A DNA stretch of 64,000 nucleotides, taken from assembly GCF_001468395.1 (NCBI RefSeq), contig NZ_LNSG01000005.1:186001-250000 (forward strand). Direction: 5' to 3'. Of this stretch, positions 21,407 to 30,602 are shown in pieces. A model generated the notes under the pieces. That model made no database searches and was not told where the DNA came from. It saw only the letters and a program-made list of their open reading frames with translations. The number at the start of each line of letters is the position of its first letter. Position 1 is the first letter of the stretch. This stretch comes from Sphingopyxis sp. H073 (lineage in GTDB: Bacteria > Pseudomonadota > Alphaproteobacteria > Sphingomonadales > Sphingomonadaceae). The position numbers were made by a program, and so were the translations under genes.

Positions 21407-22069
21407 ATGCGGATTTTGATTGTCGAGGACGAACCCACGCTGGGTCCGCAGCTCAAAGCGACGCTCGAAGGGGCCGGCTATGCCGTTGACCTCGCCACCG
21501 ACGGCGAGGATGGCCATTTCCTGGGTTCGACCGAAAATTACGACGCCGCGATCCTCGACCTTGGGCTGCCCGAAGTCGACGGGCTGACGGTGCTCGACCG
21601 CTGGCGCAAGGAAAAGCGCAACTTCCCCGTGCTCGTCCTGACCGCGCGCGACAGCTGGTCGGACAAGGTTGCGGGGCTCGACGCGGGCGCCGACGATTAT
21701 CTCGCCAAGCCCTTCCAGACCGAGGAATTGATCGCCCGCCTGCGCGCGTTGATCCGCCGCGCCGCGGGCAATGCATCGAGCGAGCTGATTGCGGGCAATG
21801 TTCGCCTCGACACGCGCTCGGGCCGCGTGACGCTCGACGGCGCGCCGGTGAAGCTCACCGCGCAGGAATATAAGCTCCTGTCGTACCTGCTCCATCACAA
21901 GGGCAAGGTCGTGTCGCGCACCGAGCTGATCGAGCATATCTACGATCAGGATTTCGACCGCGATTCGAACACGATCGAGGTGTTTGTGACGCGCATCCGC
22001 AAGAAGCTGGGCGCCGATATCATCACCACCATCCGCGGTCTCGGCTACCAGCTCGACGATCCGCAGTAA
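21407..22069 (+). CDS. OmpR/PhoP-family response regulator
   Basis: 220 aa. Receiver domain with phosphoacceptor Asp in YDAAILDLGLPEVDG (about residue 51), acidic pocket in IVEDEP, conserved Lys in YLAKPF. C-terminal winged-helix DNA-binding domain (LTAQEYKLLSYLLHHKGKVV, with TIEVFVTRIRKKLG). Three bases separate its stop from the sensor kinase ATG, so they form one operon. Resembles PhoP/QseB type; the signal is unknown. Confidence 0.93.
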   Translation: MRILIVEDEPTLGPQLKATLEGAGYAVDLATDGEDGHFLGSTENYDAAILDLGLPEVDGLTVLDRWRKEKRNFPVLVLTARDSWSDKVAGLDAGADDYLAKPFQTEELIARLRALIRRAAGNASSELIAGNVRLDTRSGRVTLDGAPVKLTAQEYKLLSYLLHHKGKVVSRTELIEHIYDQDFDRDSNTIEVFVTRIRKKLGADIITTIRGLGYQLDDPQ

Positions 22070-22072
22070 GGC

Positions 22073-23470
22073 ATGGCGGAGGCCGATGCCGCCCCTGCGA
22101 TAGCGACCGAAGCCGCAAAGCCCGCCGCGCTGACGCGCCGTATCACCGGCTCGCTCGCGCGGCGCATGATCGCGATCGCGACGATCTGGATCTCGGTGCT
22201 CCTGATCGGCGGCGGCTTCGCGCTCGACCGTGTGCTGACCGGCGCGATCACGCGCAACTTCGACTCCAGCCTCGAATATGTGCTGATCGCGATGATCCGT
22301 TCGTCGGAGATCGGGCCCGATGGCGAGGTGCGGCTGATCGAACCGCTCGGCGACCAGCGATTCCTCGAACCCTATAGCGGCCTTTACTGGCAGATCAGCG
22401 GCGGCGGGCAGGAACCCTATCGTTCGCGCTCGCTGTGGGAACGCACCCTGAAGCCGCCGCAGCCGCATATCGACAATGCGCTCCACACGTATAACAGCAA
22501 CCAGTTTCCCGACGAACAACTCCGCGTCCTCGAACGCAATGTCATCCTGCCGGGCAGCAAGGTGAGCTGGCGGTTCCAGATCGCCCAGTCGCGCGACGCG
22601 CTCGACCTGCAGATCCGCGCGGTGCGCGCGACGCTGATCCCCAGCCTCGGTCTGCTCGGGCTCGGGCTGATCGTGCTTGCGGCACTCCAGACCTTTTACG
22701 GCTTGCTGCCGCTGCGCCAGATCCGCCGCGCGATCGCGGCGATGCGCGGGGGCGAGAACCGCCGGATCGTCGCGCCGCTGCCGCTCGAGGTGCAGCCGAT
22801 GGTCGACGAATTGAACGCGCTGCTTGCGCACAACGAGAAGCAGGCGGAGGAGGCGCGGCTCCACGCCGGTAATCTCGCGCACGCGCTCAAGACGCCGCTG
22901 ACCGTGCTCGTCAACAGCGCGACCGGGTCGGACAGCGAGCTTGCGCAAACGGTGCGGCGCGAGGCGGCGACGATGCAGCGGCAGGTCGACCATCATCTTG
23001 CCCGCGCGCGTGCCGTCGGGCGCCGCGGCGCTGCGCAGGCACGCGCAAATGTTCGCGACAGCGTCGACAGCGTATCGCGCGCGGTGGGGCTGCTTTACCC
23101 CAACGTCCGGCTCGATGCCGAGGGCGACAAGACGCTGGTCGTGCGCGTCGAGCGGCAGGATCTCGACGAGCTGATCGGCAATCTCCTCGAAAATGCCGCC
23201 AAATATGGCGGCGGCAGCGTGTTCGTCACCATCCAGCGCGCCGGCTCGATGGTCGAAATCCTTGTCGAGGACGATGGGGCGGGTATCTCGCCCGCCGATC
23301 GCCAGCGCGTCATCGACCGGGGCGTCCGGCTCGACAGCGGCAAGCCCGGGACAGGGCTCGGCCTCGCGATCGTCCGCGACGTCGCCGAAATCTACGGCGG
23401 CAGTATCGCGCTCGAAGAGAGCGAGGATCTGGGCGGGTTGCTTGTGCGGCTGAGGTTGCCGGCGGGGTAG
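22073..23470 (+). CDS. Sensor histidine kinase, PhoQ-like
   Basis: 465 aa inner-membrane kinase. First membrane helix at about residues 33-53 (MIAIATIWISVLLIGGGFAL) and second at about 190-213, enclosing a periplasmic sensor of roughly 135 residues. HAMP-like segment after LLPLRQIRRAIAAM. The phospho-His is in NLAHALKTPLTVL, with N-box LLENAAKYGGG, G1 VEDDGAGI and G2 GTGLGLAIVRD. The NLAHALKTPL form of the H-box is that of PhoQ-like kinases. Partner of the adjacent regulator. Confidence 0.92.
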   Translation: MAEADAAPAIATEAAKPAALTRRITGSLARRMIAIATIWISVLLIGGGFALDRVLTGAITRNFDSSLEYVLIAMIRSSEIGPDGEVRLIEPLGDQRFLEPYSGLYWQISGGGQEPYRSRSLWERTLKPPQPHIDNALHTYNSNQFPDEQLRVLERNVILPGSKVSWRFQIAQSRDALDLQIRAVRATLIPSLGLLGLGLIVLAALQTFYGLLPLRQIRRAIAAMRGGENRRIVAPLPLEVQPMVDELNALLAHNEKQAEEARLHAGNLAHALKTPLTVLVNSATGSDSELAQTVRREAATMQRQVDHHLARARAVGRRGAAQARANVRDSVDSVSRAVGLLYPNVRLDAEGDKTLVVRVERQDLDELIGNLLENAAKYGGGSVFVTIQRAGSMVEILVEDDGAGISPADRQRVIDRGVRLDSGKPGTGLGLAIVRDVAEIYGGSIALEESEDLGGLLVRLRLPAG

Positions 23471-23578
23471 GGGAGCGGCCGGCGATCCTAGACCGGAGTC
23501 AGGACTTTAGGGATATTCCGGCTTTCGTGATACGGTAGCGACGTTGTTTCTGGTTCACCCCGGGGAAGGGGAATTGTG

Positions 23579-25348
23579 ATGCATCGGTCCGTCAAAATCG
23601 CCTCGATCGCCGGGATCGGCCTTTCGCTATCCAGCTTCACGTCGCTGCCGGGCTTTTCGGCCGCTGCGCTCGACGCGTTGAACCCTTCGCGTGTCGCGAC
23701 CTTCTTTTGCGGAGCAACGCGCGGGGGTTCGGCGCTGGCACGCGAACTTCTGATCGCATCGGCCTTTGCTGCACCGGCCAGCGAGGGCAGGCGCATACCC
23801 CTCTTCGCCGATCTCACGACATCGCCGTTCCCGGTCTCGACGCGCGATGCGCAGGCGCGGCAATATTTCAGCCAAGGCCTGCTCCTGACCTACGGCTTCA
23901 ACCATGCCGGCGCGGTGCGTTCGTTCCGCGAGGCGCAACGCCTCGATCCGAAATGCGCGATGTGCTGGTGGGGCGAGGCGGTCGCGCTTGGCCCGAACAT
24001 CAACGCGCCGATGGACGATCGCGACCATGACGCGGCGCTCGATGCGATGGACCGGGCGATGGCGCTGCGCGGCGATGCTTCGCCGCTGGAGCGCGCGCTG
24101 ATCGAAGCGGTCGCGCGACGCTATTCGCGCGATCCCGCCGCCGATCGCGTGGCGCTCGATGCCGCTTATGCCGACGCGATGCTCGATGTCGCGCGTCGTT
24201 TTCCCCATGACGACGATGTCGCTGTGCTGGCGGCCGAGGCTGCGATGGACACCAGTCCGTGGAATTATTGGGAGGCGGACAAGAAGACGCCCGTGGGCCG
24301 GAGCGGCGAAGCGGTGCGCCTGATCGAAACCGTGCTCGCGCGCAATCCCGCGCATGTGCAGGCGAACCATCTCTACATCCACCTGATGGAAGCCAGCGAC
24401 CCGCAACGCGCCGAGGCCGCCGCCGACCGGCTCGCCAACCCGCTCGCGCCGAGTGCCGCGCATCTGGTCCACATGCCCGGGCATATCTACCAACTACGCG
24501 GCCGCCACGCCGATTCCATCGCTGCGAATATCGCGGCCGCCCGCGCCGACGAGGCATACATCCGCGATGCCGGCGACCACGGCCTCGTTCGCTACGGCTA
24601 TTATCCGCACAATATCCATTTCATCGTGACCTCGGCGCAGATGGCTGGCGATGTGCCCACGGCGATCCGCGAGGCGCAGCGCCTCGGCAAGGTGCTCGAC
24701 CCCGCAACGTCCGAGAGTATCGCGTGGATCCAGTCGATCGACGCGGCGCCCTATCTCGCCATGGCGCAAGTCGCCGAACCGAAGGCGATATTGGCGATGG
24801 CGCCGCCCGATGCGCGGCTCGCCTATCCGGCCGCGATGCGCCATTATGCGCGCGCGATCGCCTACGCGCGCCTTGGCGACCGCAAGGGCTTCGATCGTGA
24901 ACTGGCGGCGATGGCGCAGCTCCGCGAATCGCCTGCGCTCAAAACGATGATCGATCAGGGCGTGCCGGCGGACAATCTGGTCAAGCTTGCCGAGTTCGTC
25001 GCGCGCGGGCGCTTCGCCGCCGCGCAGAAGCGCTACGACGAGGCGATCGGCTTTTACAGGCAGGCGATCGAGATCGAGGGGAGCATCCCCTATCAGGAAC
25101 CCGCCTACTGGTATTATCCGGTCCGCCAGTCGCTGGGCGCGGCGCTGTACCAGGCCGGCCGCTATGGCGAAGCCAGCGAGGCGTTTCGCGGCGCGCTCGT
25201 GCAAACGCCGAACAACGGCTGGGCGCTATACGGGCTCGGGCGCAGCGAGGCGGCGCAGGGACACAGGCTCGAAGCCGCAGCGGCGGATCGCGCGCTGTCG
25301 AAAGCCTGGCTCGGCGACGTCCGCTGGTTGCGGATGGAGCGCCTCTAG
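23579..25348 (+). CDS. Secreted or anchored TPR-repeat protein
   Basis: About 589 aa from ATG 23579 (GGGGAAGGGG upstream; a GTG just before it is possible). The N-terminus is hydrophobic up to about residue 30 and looks like a signal peptide or anchor. TPR-like helical pairs are seen at about 95-125 (ARQYFSQGLLLTYGFNHAGA) with CAMCWWGEAVALGPNIN, and again at 490-575 (AAQKRYDEAIGFYRQAIEIE, YGLGRSEAAQGHRLEAAAA). HMPGHIYQLRGRHADSI in the middle is a recurrent motif of this uncharacterised TPR group. Probably a scaffold; the function is unknown. Confidence 0.78.
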   Translation: MHRSVKIASIAGIGLSLSSFTSLPGFSAAALDALNPSRVATFFCGATRGGSALARELLIASAFAAPASEGRRIPLFADLTTSPFPVSTRDAQARQYFSQGLLLTYGFNHAGAVRSFREAQRLDPKCAMCWWGEAVALGPNINAPMDDRDHDAALDAMDRAMALRGDASPLERALIEAVARRYSRDPAADRVALDAAYADAMLDVARRFPHDDDVAVLAAEAAMDTSPWNYWEADKKTPVGRSGEAVRLIETVLARNPAHVQANHLYIHLMEASDPQRAEAAADRLANPLAPSAAHLVHMPGHIYQLRGRHADSIAANIAAARADEAYIRDAGDHGLVRYGYYPHNIHFIVTSAQMAGDVPTAIREAQRLGKVLDPATSESIAWIQSIDAAPYLAMAQVAEPKAILAMAPPDARLAYPAAMRHYARAIAYARLGDRKGFDRELAAMAQLRESPALKTMIDQGVPADNLVKLAEFVARGRFAAAQKRYDEAIGFYRQAIEIEGSIPYQEPAYWYYPVRQSLGAALYQAGRYGEASEAFRGALVQTPNNGWALYGLGRSEAAQGHRLEAAAADRALSKAWLGDVRWLRMERL

Positions 25349-26034
25349 GCGGCGCAGACCGCCAGCCCGCGCTGCACGGCCGGGCGCGCCAGCCCGCGCT
25401 CCAGCCACGCCTGCACATGCCCGAACCGCTCGAAGCCGACGATCTCGGCGGCGTCATAGAAACCGATCAAATTGCGCACCCAGCCGAGCAGCGCGATGTC
25501 GGCGATGCTGTAATCGTCGTCCATGATCCACGTGCGCCCGTCGAGCCGCCCGTCGAGAACGCCCAGCAACCGCGCCGATTCGGCCGCGTAGCGGTCACGC
25601 GGACGTTTATCCTCATATTCGCGCCCGGCGAATTTGTGGAAGAAGCCGAGCTGGCCGAAGATCGGTCCGGCGCCGCCCATCTGCCACATCAGCCACTGGA
25701 TGGCCTCATAACGCCGGCCCGGAGCGGCGGGCAGGAACTGGCCGGTCTTGTCGGCGAGATAGATGAGGATCGCCCCCGATTCGAACAGCGCCAGCGGTGT
25801 CCCGCCCGGCCCGTCGGGGTCGTAGATCGCCGGAATCTTGCCGTTCGGGTTGAGGGCAACAAACGCCGGGTCGTGGCTTTCGTTCGCCATGATGTCGACG
25901 CGGTGCGCTTCATAGGGCAGGCCGGTCTCTTCCAGCATGATGCTGACCTTGACCCCGTTCGGGGTCGGCGCACCGAACAGTTGCAGCCGGTCGGGATGCT
26001 GCGCGGGCCATTTGGCGAAAATCGGATGCGTCAC
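25345..26034 (-). CDS. Glutathione S-transferase family, YghU/YfcG-like
   Basis: 229 aa from GTG 26034, which overlaps the chorismate mutase stop as GTGA. The thioredoxin-fold N-terminus LFGAPTPNGVKVSIMLEE is the hallmark of the Ure2p/YghU/YfcG group, in which Thr/Asn of TPNG rather than Tyr/Ser activates glutathione. NPNGKIPAIYDPDG and LFESGAILIYLADKTG form the glutathione site. The C-terminal helical domain includes DDYSIADIALLGWV. Likely a disulfide-bond oxidoreductase using glutathione; the substrate is not evident. Its 3' end overlaps the TPR gene's 3' end by four bases. Confidence 0.88.
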   Translation of the reverse strand: MTHPIFAKWPAQHPDRLQLFGAPTPNGVKVSIMLEETGLPYEAHRVDIMANESHDPAFVALNPNGKIPAIYDPDGPGGTPLALFESGAILIYLADKTGQFLPAAPGRRYEAIQWLMWQMGGAGPIFGQLGFFHKFAGREYEDKRPRDRYAAESARLLGVLDGRLDGRTWIMDDDYSIADIALLGWVRNLIGFYDAAEIVGFERFGHVQAWLERGLARPAVQRGLAVCAA

Positions 26035-26318
26035 GCCTCGGTCTCCCGCTTCGCCTGCTGATGGTGGCGGATCACCTCGTCGATGATGAAGCGCAAAAAC
26101 TTCTCGGTGAAATCGGGATCGAGATCGGCATCGCGTGCCAGCTCGCGCAGCCGGCCGATCTGGCGCTCCTCGCGGCCGGGGTCGGCGGGCGGCAGGCCCT
26201 CGCGCGCCTTCAGCTCGCCGACCGCCTTCGTTACCTTGAACCGTTCGGCGAGCATATAGACGAGCGCCGCGTCGATATTGTCGATGCTCTGGCGGTAACG
26301 GCTGAGTTGGTCGACCAT
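26031..26318 (-). CDS. Chorismate mutase, AroQ type
   Basis: 95 aa from ATG 26318 (GAGGAG seven bases upstream). All-helical AroQ fold: LSRYRQSIDNIDAALVYMLAERFKVTKAVGELKA, where the Arg and Lys positions in helix 1 are those of the active site, then REERQIGRL and FTEKFLRFIIDEVIRHHQ. Converts chorismate to prephenate for phenylalanine and tyrosine. A PchB-like pyruvate lyase is an alternative but there is no siderophore context. Translationally coupled to the downstream GST. Confidence 0.85.
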   Translation of the reverse strand: MVDQLSRYRQSIDNIDAALVYMLAERFKVTKAVGELKAREGLPPADPGREERQIGRLRELARDADLDPDFTEKFLRFIIDEVIRHHQQAKRETEA

Positions 26319-26422
26319 GCGCGGCTCCTCTTGTGCCCGGCACGCTTGGCACCGGCGGGGGGCTAGTGGCAAGCCGAAAGTCGTTGCAAATTTGCGGGGG
26401 CGCGGCCAATGCGACGCTTGTC

Positions 26423-27436
26423 ATGACCGCGGAAATCCACCTCCTTCACGGCGACCGGCCGCCCTCGCTCGACCCGATGATGGCGCTCGTCGCTGCCGAT
26501 ATGAACGAGGTAAATTCGGTCATTCTCGACCGGATGCAGTCCGAAGTGCCCTTGATTCCCGAGCTTGCGGGCCACCTGATCGCGGGCGGCGGCAAGCGGA
26601 TGCGCCCGATGCTGACGCTCGCGTGCGGCAAGCTGCTTGACTATCCGGGCCGCCGCCACTGCAAGCTCGCCGCCGCGGTCGAATTCATCCACACCGCGAC
26701 CTTGCTCCACGACGATGTCGTCGACAAATCGGACCTCCGCCGCGGCCGCAAGACCGCGAACACCATCTGGGGCAACAGCGCCTCGGTGCTGGTCGGCGAC
26801 TTCCTGTTCAGCCGCGCGTTCGAGGTGATGGTCGAGGACGGGTCACTGAAGGTGCTGAAGATCCTCAGCCGCGCCTCGGCGGTGATCGCGGAGGGCGAAG
26901 TCAACCAGCTCTCGGCGCAGCGCCGGATCGAGACGAGCGAGGACCAGTATCTCGCGATCATCAACGCCAAGACCGCGGAATTGTTCGCCGCCGCGTGCAA
27001 GATCGCCGCGGTCGTAGCCGAACGCGACGACGCGACCGAAGCGGCGCTCGACACCTATGGACGCAATCTCGGTATCGCGTTCCAGCTCGTCGACGATGCG
27101 ATCGACTATGTCTCCGACGCGGAGACGATGGGGAAGGGCGTCGGCGACGATTTCCGCGACGGCAAGGTCACCTTGCCCGTCATCCTCGCCTATGCGCGGG
27201 GTAGCGCCGAGGAGCGCGAATTCTGGAAGCAGGCGATCGTCGGGCACAAGACGTCCGACGAGGATCTCGCCTACGCCAAGTCGCTGCTGCTGAAGCATGA
27301 GACGATCGCCGACACGCTCGCACGCGCGCGCCACTATGGTCAGCGCGCGGTCGACGCGATCGGCGGCTTCCGCGCGAGCCAGGCAAAATCGGCGCTGACC
27401 GAAGCGGTCGCCTTCGCGGTCGCGCGCGCCTATTAG
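26423..27436 (+). CDS. ispB: Long-chain polyprenyl diphosphate synthase (octaprenyl/decaprenyl type)
   Basis: 337 aa from ATG 26423 (MTAEIHLLHGD). First Asp-rich motif LLHDDVVDKSDLRRGR and second LVDDAIDYVSD; GGGKRMRPML binds isopentenyl diphosphate. Small residues before the first motif fit a long product. Expected role is synthesis of the ubiquinone side chain (decaprenyl is usual in sphingomonads; this cannot be read from sequence alone). Divergent from the chorismate mutase gene, with about 100 bases between starts. Confidence 0.92.
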   Translation: MTAEIHLLHGDRPPSLDPMMALVAADMNEVNSVILDRMQSEVPLIPELAGHLIAGGGKRMRPMLTLACGKLLDYPGRRHCKLAAAVEFIHTATLLHDDVVDKSDLRRGRKTANTIWGNSASVLVGDFLFSRAFEVMVEDGSLKVLKILSRASAVIAEGEVNQLSAQRRIETSEDQYLAIINAKTAELFAAACKIAAVVAERDDATEAALDTYGRNLGIAFQLVDDAIDYVSDAETMGKGVGDDFRDGKVTLPVILAYARGSAEEREFWKQAIVGHKTSDEDLAYAKSLLLKHETIADTLARARHYGQRAVDAIGGFRASQAKSALTEAVAFAVARAY

Positions 27437-27463
27437 CGCGGTCTCGGGTAACGTTATGTTTCT

Positions 27464-27548
27464 GTGCCCCTGCGAAGGCAGGGGCCCATCACCTGCCGGT
27501 GCTATCTTGACCTACCCGGGGATGGATCCCTGCCTTCGCAGGGGGCAC
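27464..27548. repeat. Inverted repeat, CTGCGAAGGCAG type
   Basis: Left arm 27464-27488 (GTGCCCCTGCGAAGGCAGGG...) and right arm 27523-27548 are near-perfect reverse complements separated by 34 bases. Each arm is itself palindromic (CCCTGC-GAA-GGCAGGG). Related in sequence to the element at 30891-30969. Confidence 0.85.
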
Positions 27549-27575
27549 GGGATGGAAATGCTTCGGGGACGACAA

Positions 27576-27962
27576 ATGCCGATGATGGGTCCAGCCGCCG
27601 AAACGCCCGACGCCTATATCGCCGCCCTGTCCGGCTGGCAGCGCGAACGATGCGCCAGTATGCGCGCCGCGATCATGGGCGCCGCGCCCTTCGAGGAAAC
27701 GATCAAATGGACCAACCTCGTCTTCATGGCGAACGGTCCGTGCATCCTGATCCGCGCCGAACAGCATCGCGTGCTGCTCGGTTTCTGGCGCGGCAAGCGG
27801 CTGCGCGCGCTTGATCCACGGATCAAGGCGAGCGGCAAATATGAACTCGGCAACCTGGTGATGACCGAGACGACCGAGGTGACGGCCGAACAGGTCGCGC
27901 GCCTCGCCGCCGAAGCCTTCCGCCTCAACGCCGAGCTGGGCAATCCCGCAGCACGCACATGA
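27576..27962 (+). CDS. DUF1801-family protein
   Basis: 128 aa from ATG 27576, with GGGGA nine bases upstream. The frame is open back to 27456, but that part only translates the palindromic element and should not be annotated as protein. YIAALSGWQRERCASMRAAI, EETIKWTNLVFMANGPCILI and GFWRGKRL match the small DUF1801 (YdhG-like) fold. Function not established. Its stop overlaps the hrpB start (ATGA). Confidence 0.78.
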   Translation: MPMMGPAAETPDAYIAALSGWQRERCASMRAAIMGAAPFEETIKWTNLVFMANGPCILIRAEQHRVLLGFWRGKRLRALDPRIKASGKYELGNLVMTETTEVTAEQVARLAAEAFRLNAELGNPAART

Positions 27963-30424
27963 CGCAGCCGCTTCCGATCGATGCCGTGCTGCCCGACATC
28001 ATGGCGGCGCTCGTGCTCAAACCCAATGTGGTGGTCGTCGCGCCGCCGGGTGCGGGCAAGACGACGCGCGTCGCGCCGGCGATGCTCGACCAGCCGTGGT
28101 GCAAGGGGACGGTGTGGCTGCTCTCGCCGCGCCGGCTCGCCGCGCGCGCCGCGGCGGAGCGGATCGCCGAGGAAATGGGCGAGGCGGTCGGTGGCAAGGT
28201 GGGTTATGCGACGCGCCTCGACAGCAAGCAGTCGGCGGCGACGCGGCTGCTGGTGATGACGCCGGGCCTGTTCCGCAACCGCATCCTTGCCGATCCCGAG
28301 CTTCACGGCGTCTCGGCGGTGCTTTTCGACGAGGTCCACGAACGCAGCCTCGACGGCGATTTCGCGCTCGCGCTCGCGATCGACGCGCAACAGGGGCTCC
28401 GCGACGACCTGCGCCTCGTCGCGATGTCGGCGACGCTCGACGGCGCGCGCTTCGGCGCACTGCTCGGCGGTGCGCCGGTGGTGAAGAGCGAAGGGAAGAG
28501 CTGGCCGCTCGACTTGCGCCATATCGGCCGCCGCGCCGAGGATCGGCTCGAGGCGTCGGTGTTGGCGGCGGTGCGGCACGCGATGGCCGACGAGGCGGAC
28601 GGTGACATGCTCGCCTTCCTGCCCGGCGCCGCCGACATCGAGCGCGCCGCGGCGGCGGTCGAGGCGGCGGGGCTGCCGCTCGTCGTCCACCGCCTGCACG
28701 GCCAGATCGACCCGGCGCAGCAGCGAAAAGCGCTCGTCCGCGATCCCGACGGCGGCCGCAAGCTCATCCTCGCGACGAGCATTGCCGAAACCAGCCTGAC
28801 GATCGAGGGCGTGCGCATCGTGATCGACGCCGGCCTGTCGCGGCGCCCGCGCTTCGACAAGGCGGCGGGGATCGCAAGGCTCGTGACCGAACGCGCCAGC
28901 CAGGCGTCGGCGACGCAGCGCGCGGGACGCGCGGCGCGGCAGGGGCCGGGCGTGGCCTATCGCCTGTGGGAAGCCGCGGCGACCGCGGGGATGCCGCCGT
29001 TCGACCCGCCCGAAATTCACGAGAATGACCTGATGCCCGTGGTGCTCGACTGCGCGAGCTGGGGCATCATCGATCCGCGCCAGCTCGGCTGGCTCGATCC
29101 GCCGTCACCCGCCGCGATCGCCGAGGCGAAAATGCGCCTGCGGGCGATCGGCGCGCTCGGCGACGACGGGCGAATCACGGCGCACGGCAAGGCGCTTGCT
29201 TCGATCCCGTTGCCGGTACCGCTCGCGCACATGCTGCTCGATGCGGCGCGGGCAGGCGAGGCCGACCTCGCCGCGAAGCTGGCGGTGCTGCTCACCGAAC
29301 CGGGGCTCGGCGGGCGCGGCGTCGATGTCGAGGCGCGGCTCGGGCGCTGGCAGGCCATGCGCGGCGACCGCTCCGAAGGCGCGTGGCGGCTGGCGCGGCG
29401 CCTCGCCGAGCTTGGCAAGAAACGCGCATCGGGCGAGAGCAAACTCGGCGAACGGTCGGTGGGTGGCTGGATCGCGACCGCCTGGCCCGACCGTGTCGCG
29501 CGCCGGCGCGCCGGCCAGCGCGGCGACTATCTGAGCGCGGGCGGCCGCGCCTACAAGCTCGACCCGCTTGATCCGCTGGCGAACAGCGAATGGCTGGCCA
29601 TCGCCGACGCGCAGGGCCACGCCGCCGGGGTGCGCATTCTGGGCGCGGCGCCGATCGGCTTGGCCGAGGTCGAAACGATCTTTGCCGATCAGATCGAAAG
29701 CCGGTCGGCGAGCCGCTACGATGCCGAGGCCGACCGCGTCGACCATCGCCGCGAACGCCGCCTCGGCGCGATCGCGCTGTCGAGCGGGCAGACGGCGCGA
29801 AGCGGGGGCGCCGAGGATGATGTCGCGGTGCGCATCGCCGCGGTGCGCGAAAAGGGCCTCGGCCTGATCGGGTGGGGGCCGGTGTCGCAGGCATTGCGTC
29901 AGCGCGCGTCCTTCGCGGGGCTCGATGCGCTGTCGGCGCCCGCGCTTTCCGACAGCCTCGATATCTGGCTCGCGCCGCTGCTCGGAAAATCGCGCGGCCT
30001 GCGCGACATCGGCGACCAACGGCTCGCGGATGCGCTCTCGGGCCTGCTCGACTGGCCCGCGCGGCAGTTGCTCGAAAAGCTCGCGCCCGCCGATTTCATC
30101 ACTCCCGCGGGCAGCCGCCATGCGATCGATTATGGCGCCGACGGCGGCCCGACGGTCAGCGTGCGCGTGCAGGAAATGTTCGGCCTCGCGCGCCATCCGG
30201 TGATCGGCGACCCGCCGATCCCGCTCGTTCTCGCGCTGACCTCGCCCGCGCATCGCCCGATCCAGACGAGCCGCGACATCGTCAGCTTCTGGAGCGGCAG
30301 CTGGTCCGAGGTCGCGAAAGAGATGCGAGGCCGCTATCCCAAGCATAGCTGGCCCGACGATCCGGCGAACGCGCGGGCGACCTTGCTCACCAAGGCGGCG
30401 CAGGCGCGCCGTGATACGCAATAG
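27959..30424 (+). CDS. hrpB: ATP-dependent RNA helicase HrpB
   Basis: 821 aa DEAH/DExH helicase. Motif I VAPPGAGKTTRVAPAML near residue 27; motif II LFDEVHERSLDGDFALA (DEVH); motif III MSATLDG; motif VI QRAGRAARQGPG. The C-terminal HrpB-specific domain (about 680-800) includes LPAREN-like LDWPARQLLEKLAP and the ending PKHSWPDDPANARAT, both typical. A nonessential bacterial helicase of unclear substrate. Starts by ATGA overlap with the DUF1801 gene. Confidence 0.95.
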   Translation: MTQPLPIDAVLPDIMAALVLKPNVVVVAPPGAGKTTRVAPAMLDQPWCKGTVWLLSPRRLAARAAAERIAEEMGEAVGGKVGYATRLDSKQSAATRLLVMTPGLFRNRILADPELHGVSAVLFDEVHERSLDGDFALALAIDAQQGLRDDLRLVAMSATLDGARFGALLGGAPVVKSEGKSWPLDLRHIGRRAEDRLEASVLAAVRHAMADEADGDMLAFLPGAADIERAAAAVEAAGLPLVVHRLHGQIDPAQQRKALVRDPDGGRKLILATSIAETSLTIEGVRIVIDAGLSRRPRFDKAAGIARLVTERASQASATQRAGRAARQGPGVAYRLWEAAATAGMPPFDPPEIHENDLMPVVLDCASWGIIDPRQLGWLDPPSPAAIAEAKMRLRAIGALGDDGRITAHGKALASIPLPVPLAHMLLDAARAGEADLAAKLAVLLTEPGLGGRGVDVEARLGRWQAMRGDRSEGAWRLARRLAELGKKRASGESKLGERSVGGWIATAWPDRVARRRAGQRGDYLSAGGRAYKLDPLDPLANSEWLAIADAQGHAAGVRILGAAPIGLAEVETIFADQIESRSASRYDAEADRVDHRRERRLGAIALSSGQTARSGGAEDDVAVRIAAVREKGLGLIGWGPVSQALRQRASFAGLDALSAPALSDSLDIWLAPLLGKSRGLRDIGDQRLADALSGLLDWPARQLLEKLAPADFITPAGSRHAIDYGADGGPTVSVRVQEMFGLARHPVIGDPPIPLVLALTSPAHRPIQTSRDIVSFWSGSWSEVAKEMRGRYPKHSWPDDPANARATLLTKAAQARRDTQ

Positions 30425-30436
30425 GCCTCGCCATCA

Positions 30437-30516
30437 TTCGTCACCCCGGACTTGATCCGGGGTCCACCGGCGCGATGTTGGATAGATGGATCCCGGATCA
30501 AGTCCGGGATGACGAA
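30437..30516. repeat. Inverted repeat, CCGGACTTGATCCGG type
   Basis: Left arm 30437-30466 and right arm 30487-30516 are near-perfect reverse complements with a 20-base spacer. The arm core is CCCCGGACTTGATCCGGGG. The same sequence occurs at 43674-43748, so it is a dispersed family. Lies just after hrpB. Confidence 0.9.
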
Positions 30517-30602
30517 GAGGGAGCGCACGGCTTTCCCTCTTTTCGTCTGAAATGCTTGACGCTAAGGCGACGGCAGAAGCATCCCAGTCAGGACGACCAC
30601 CC

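Noticed and set aside
20954-22996. 680-codon open frame antisense to the PepSY gene and two-component pair
   Set aside because: Runs opposite three well-supported genes and has the composition of an antisense shadow.
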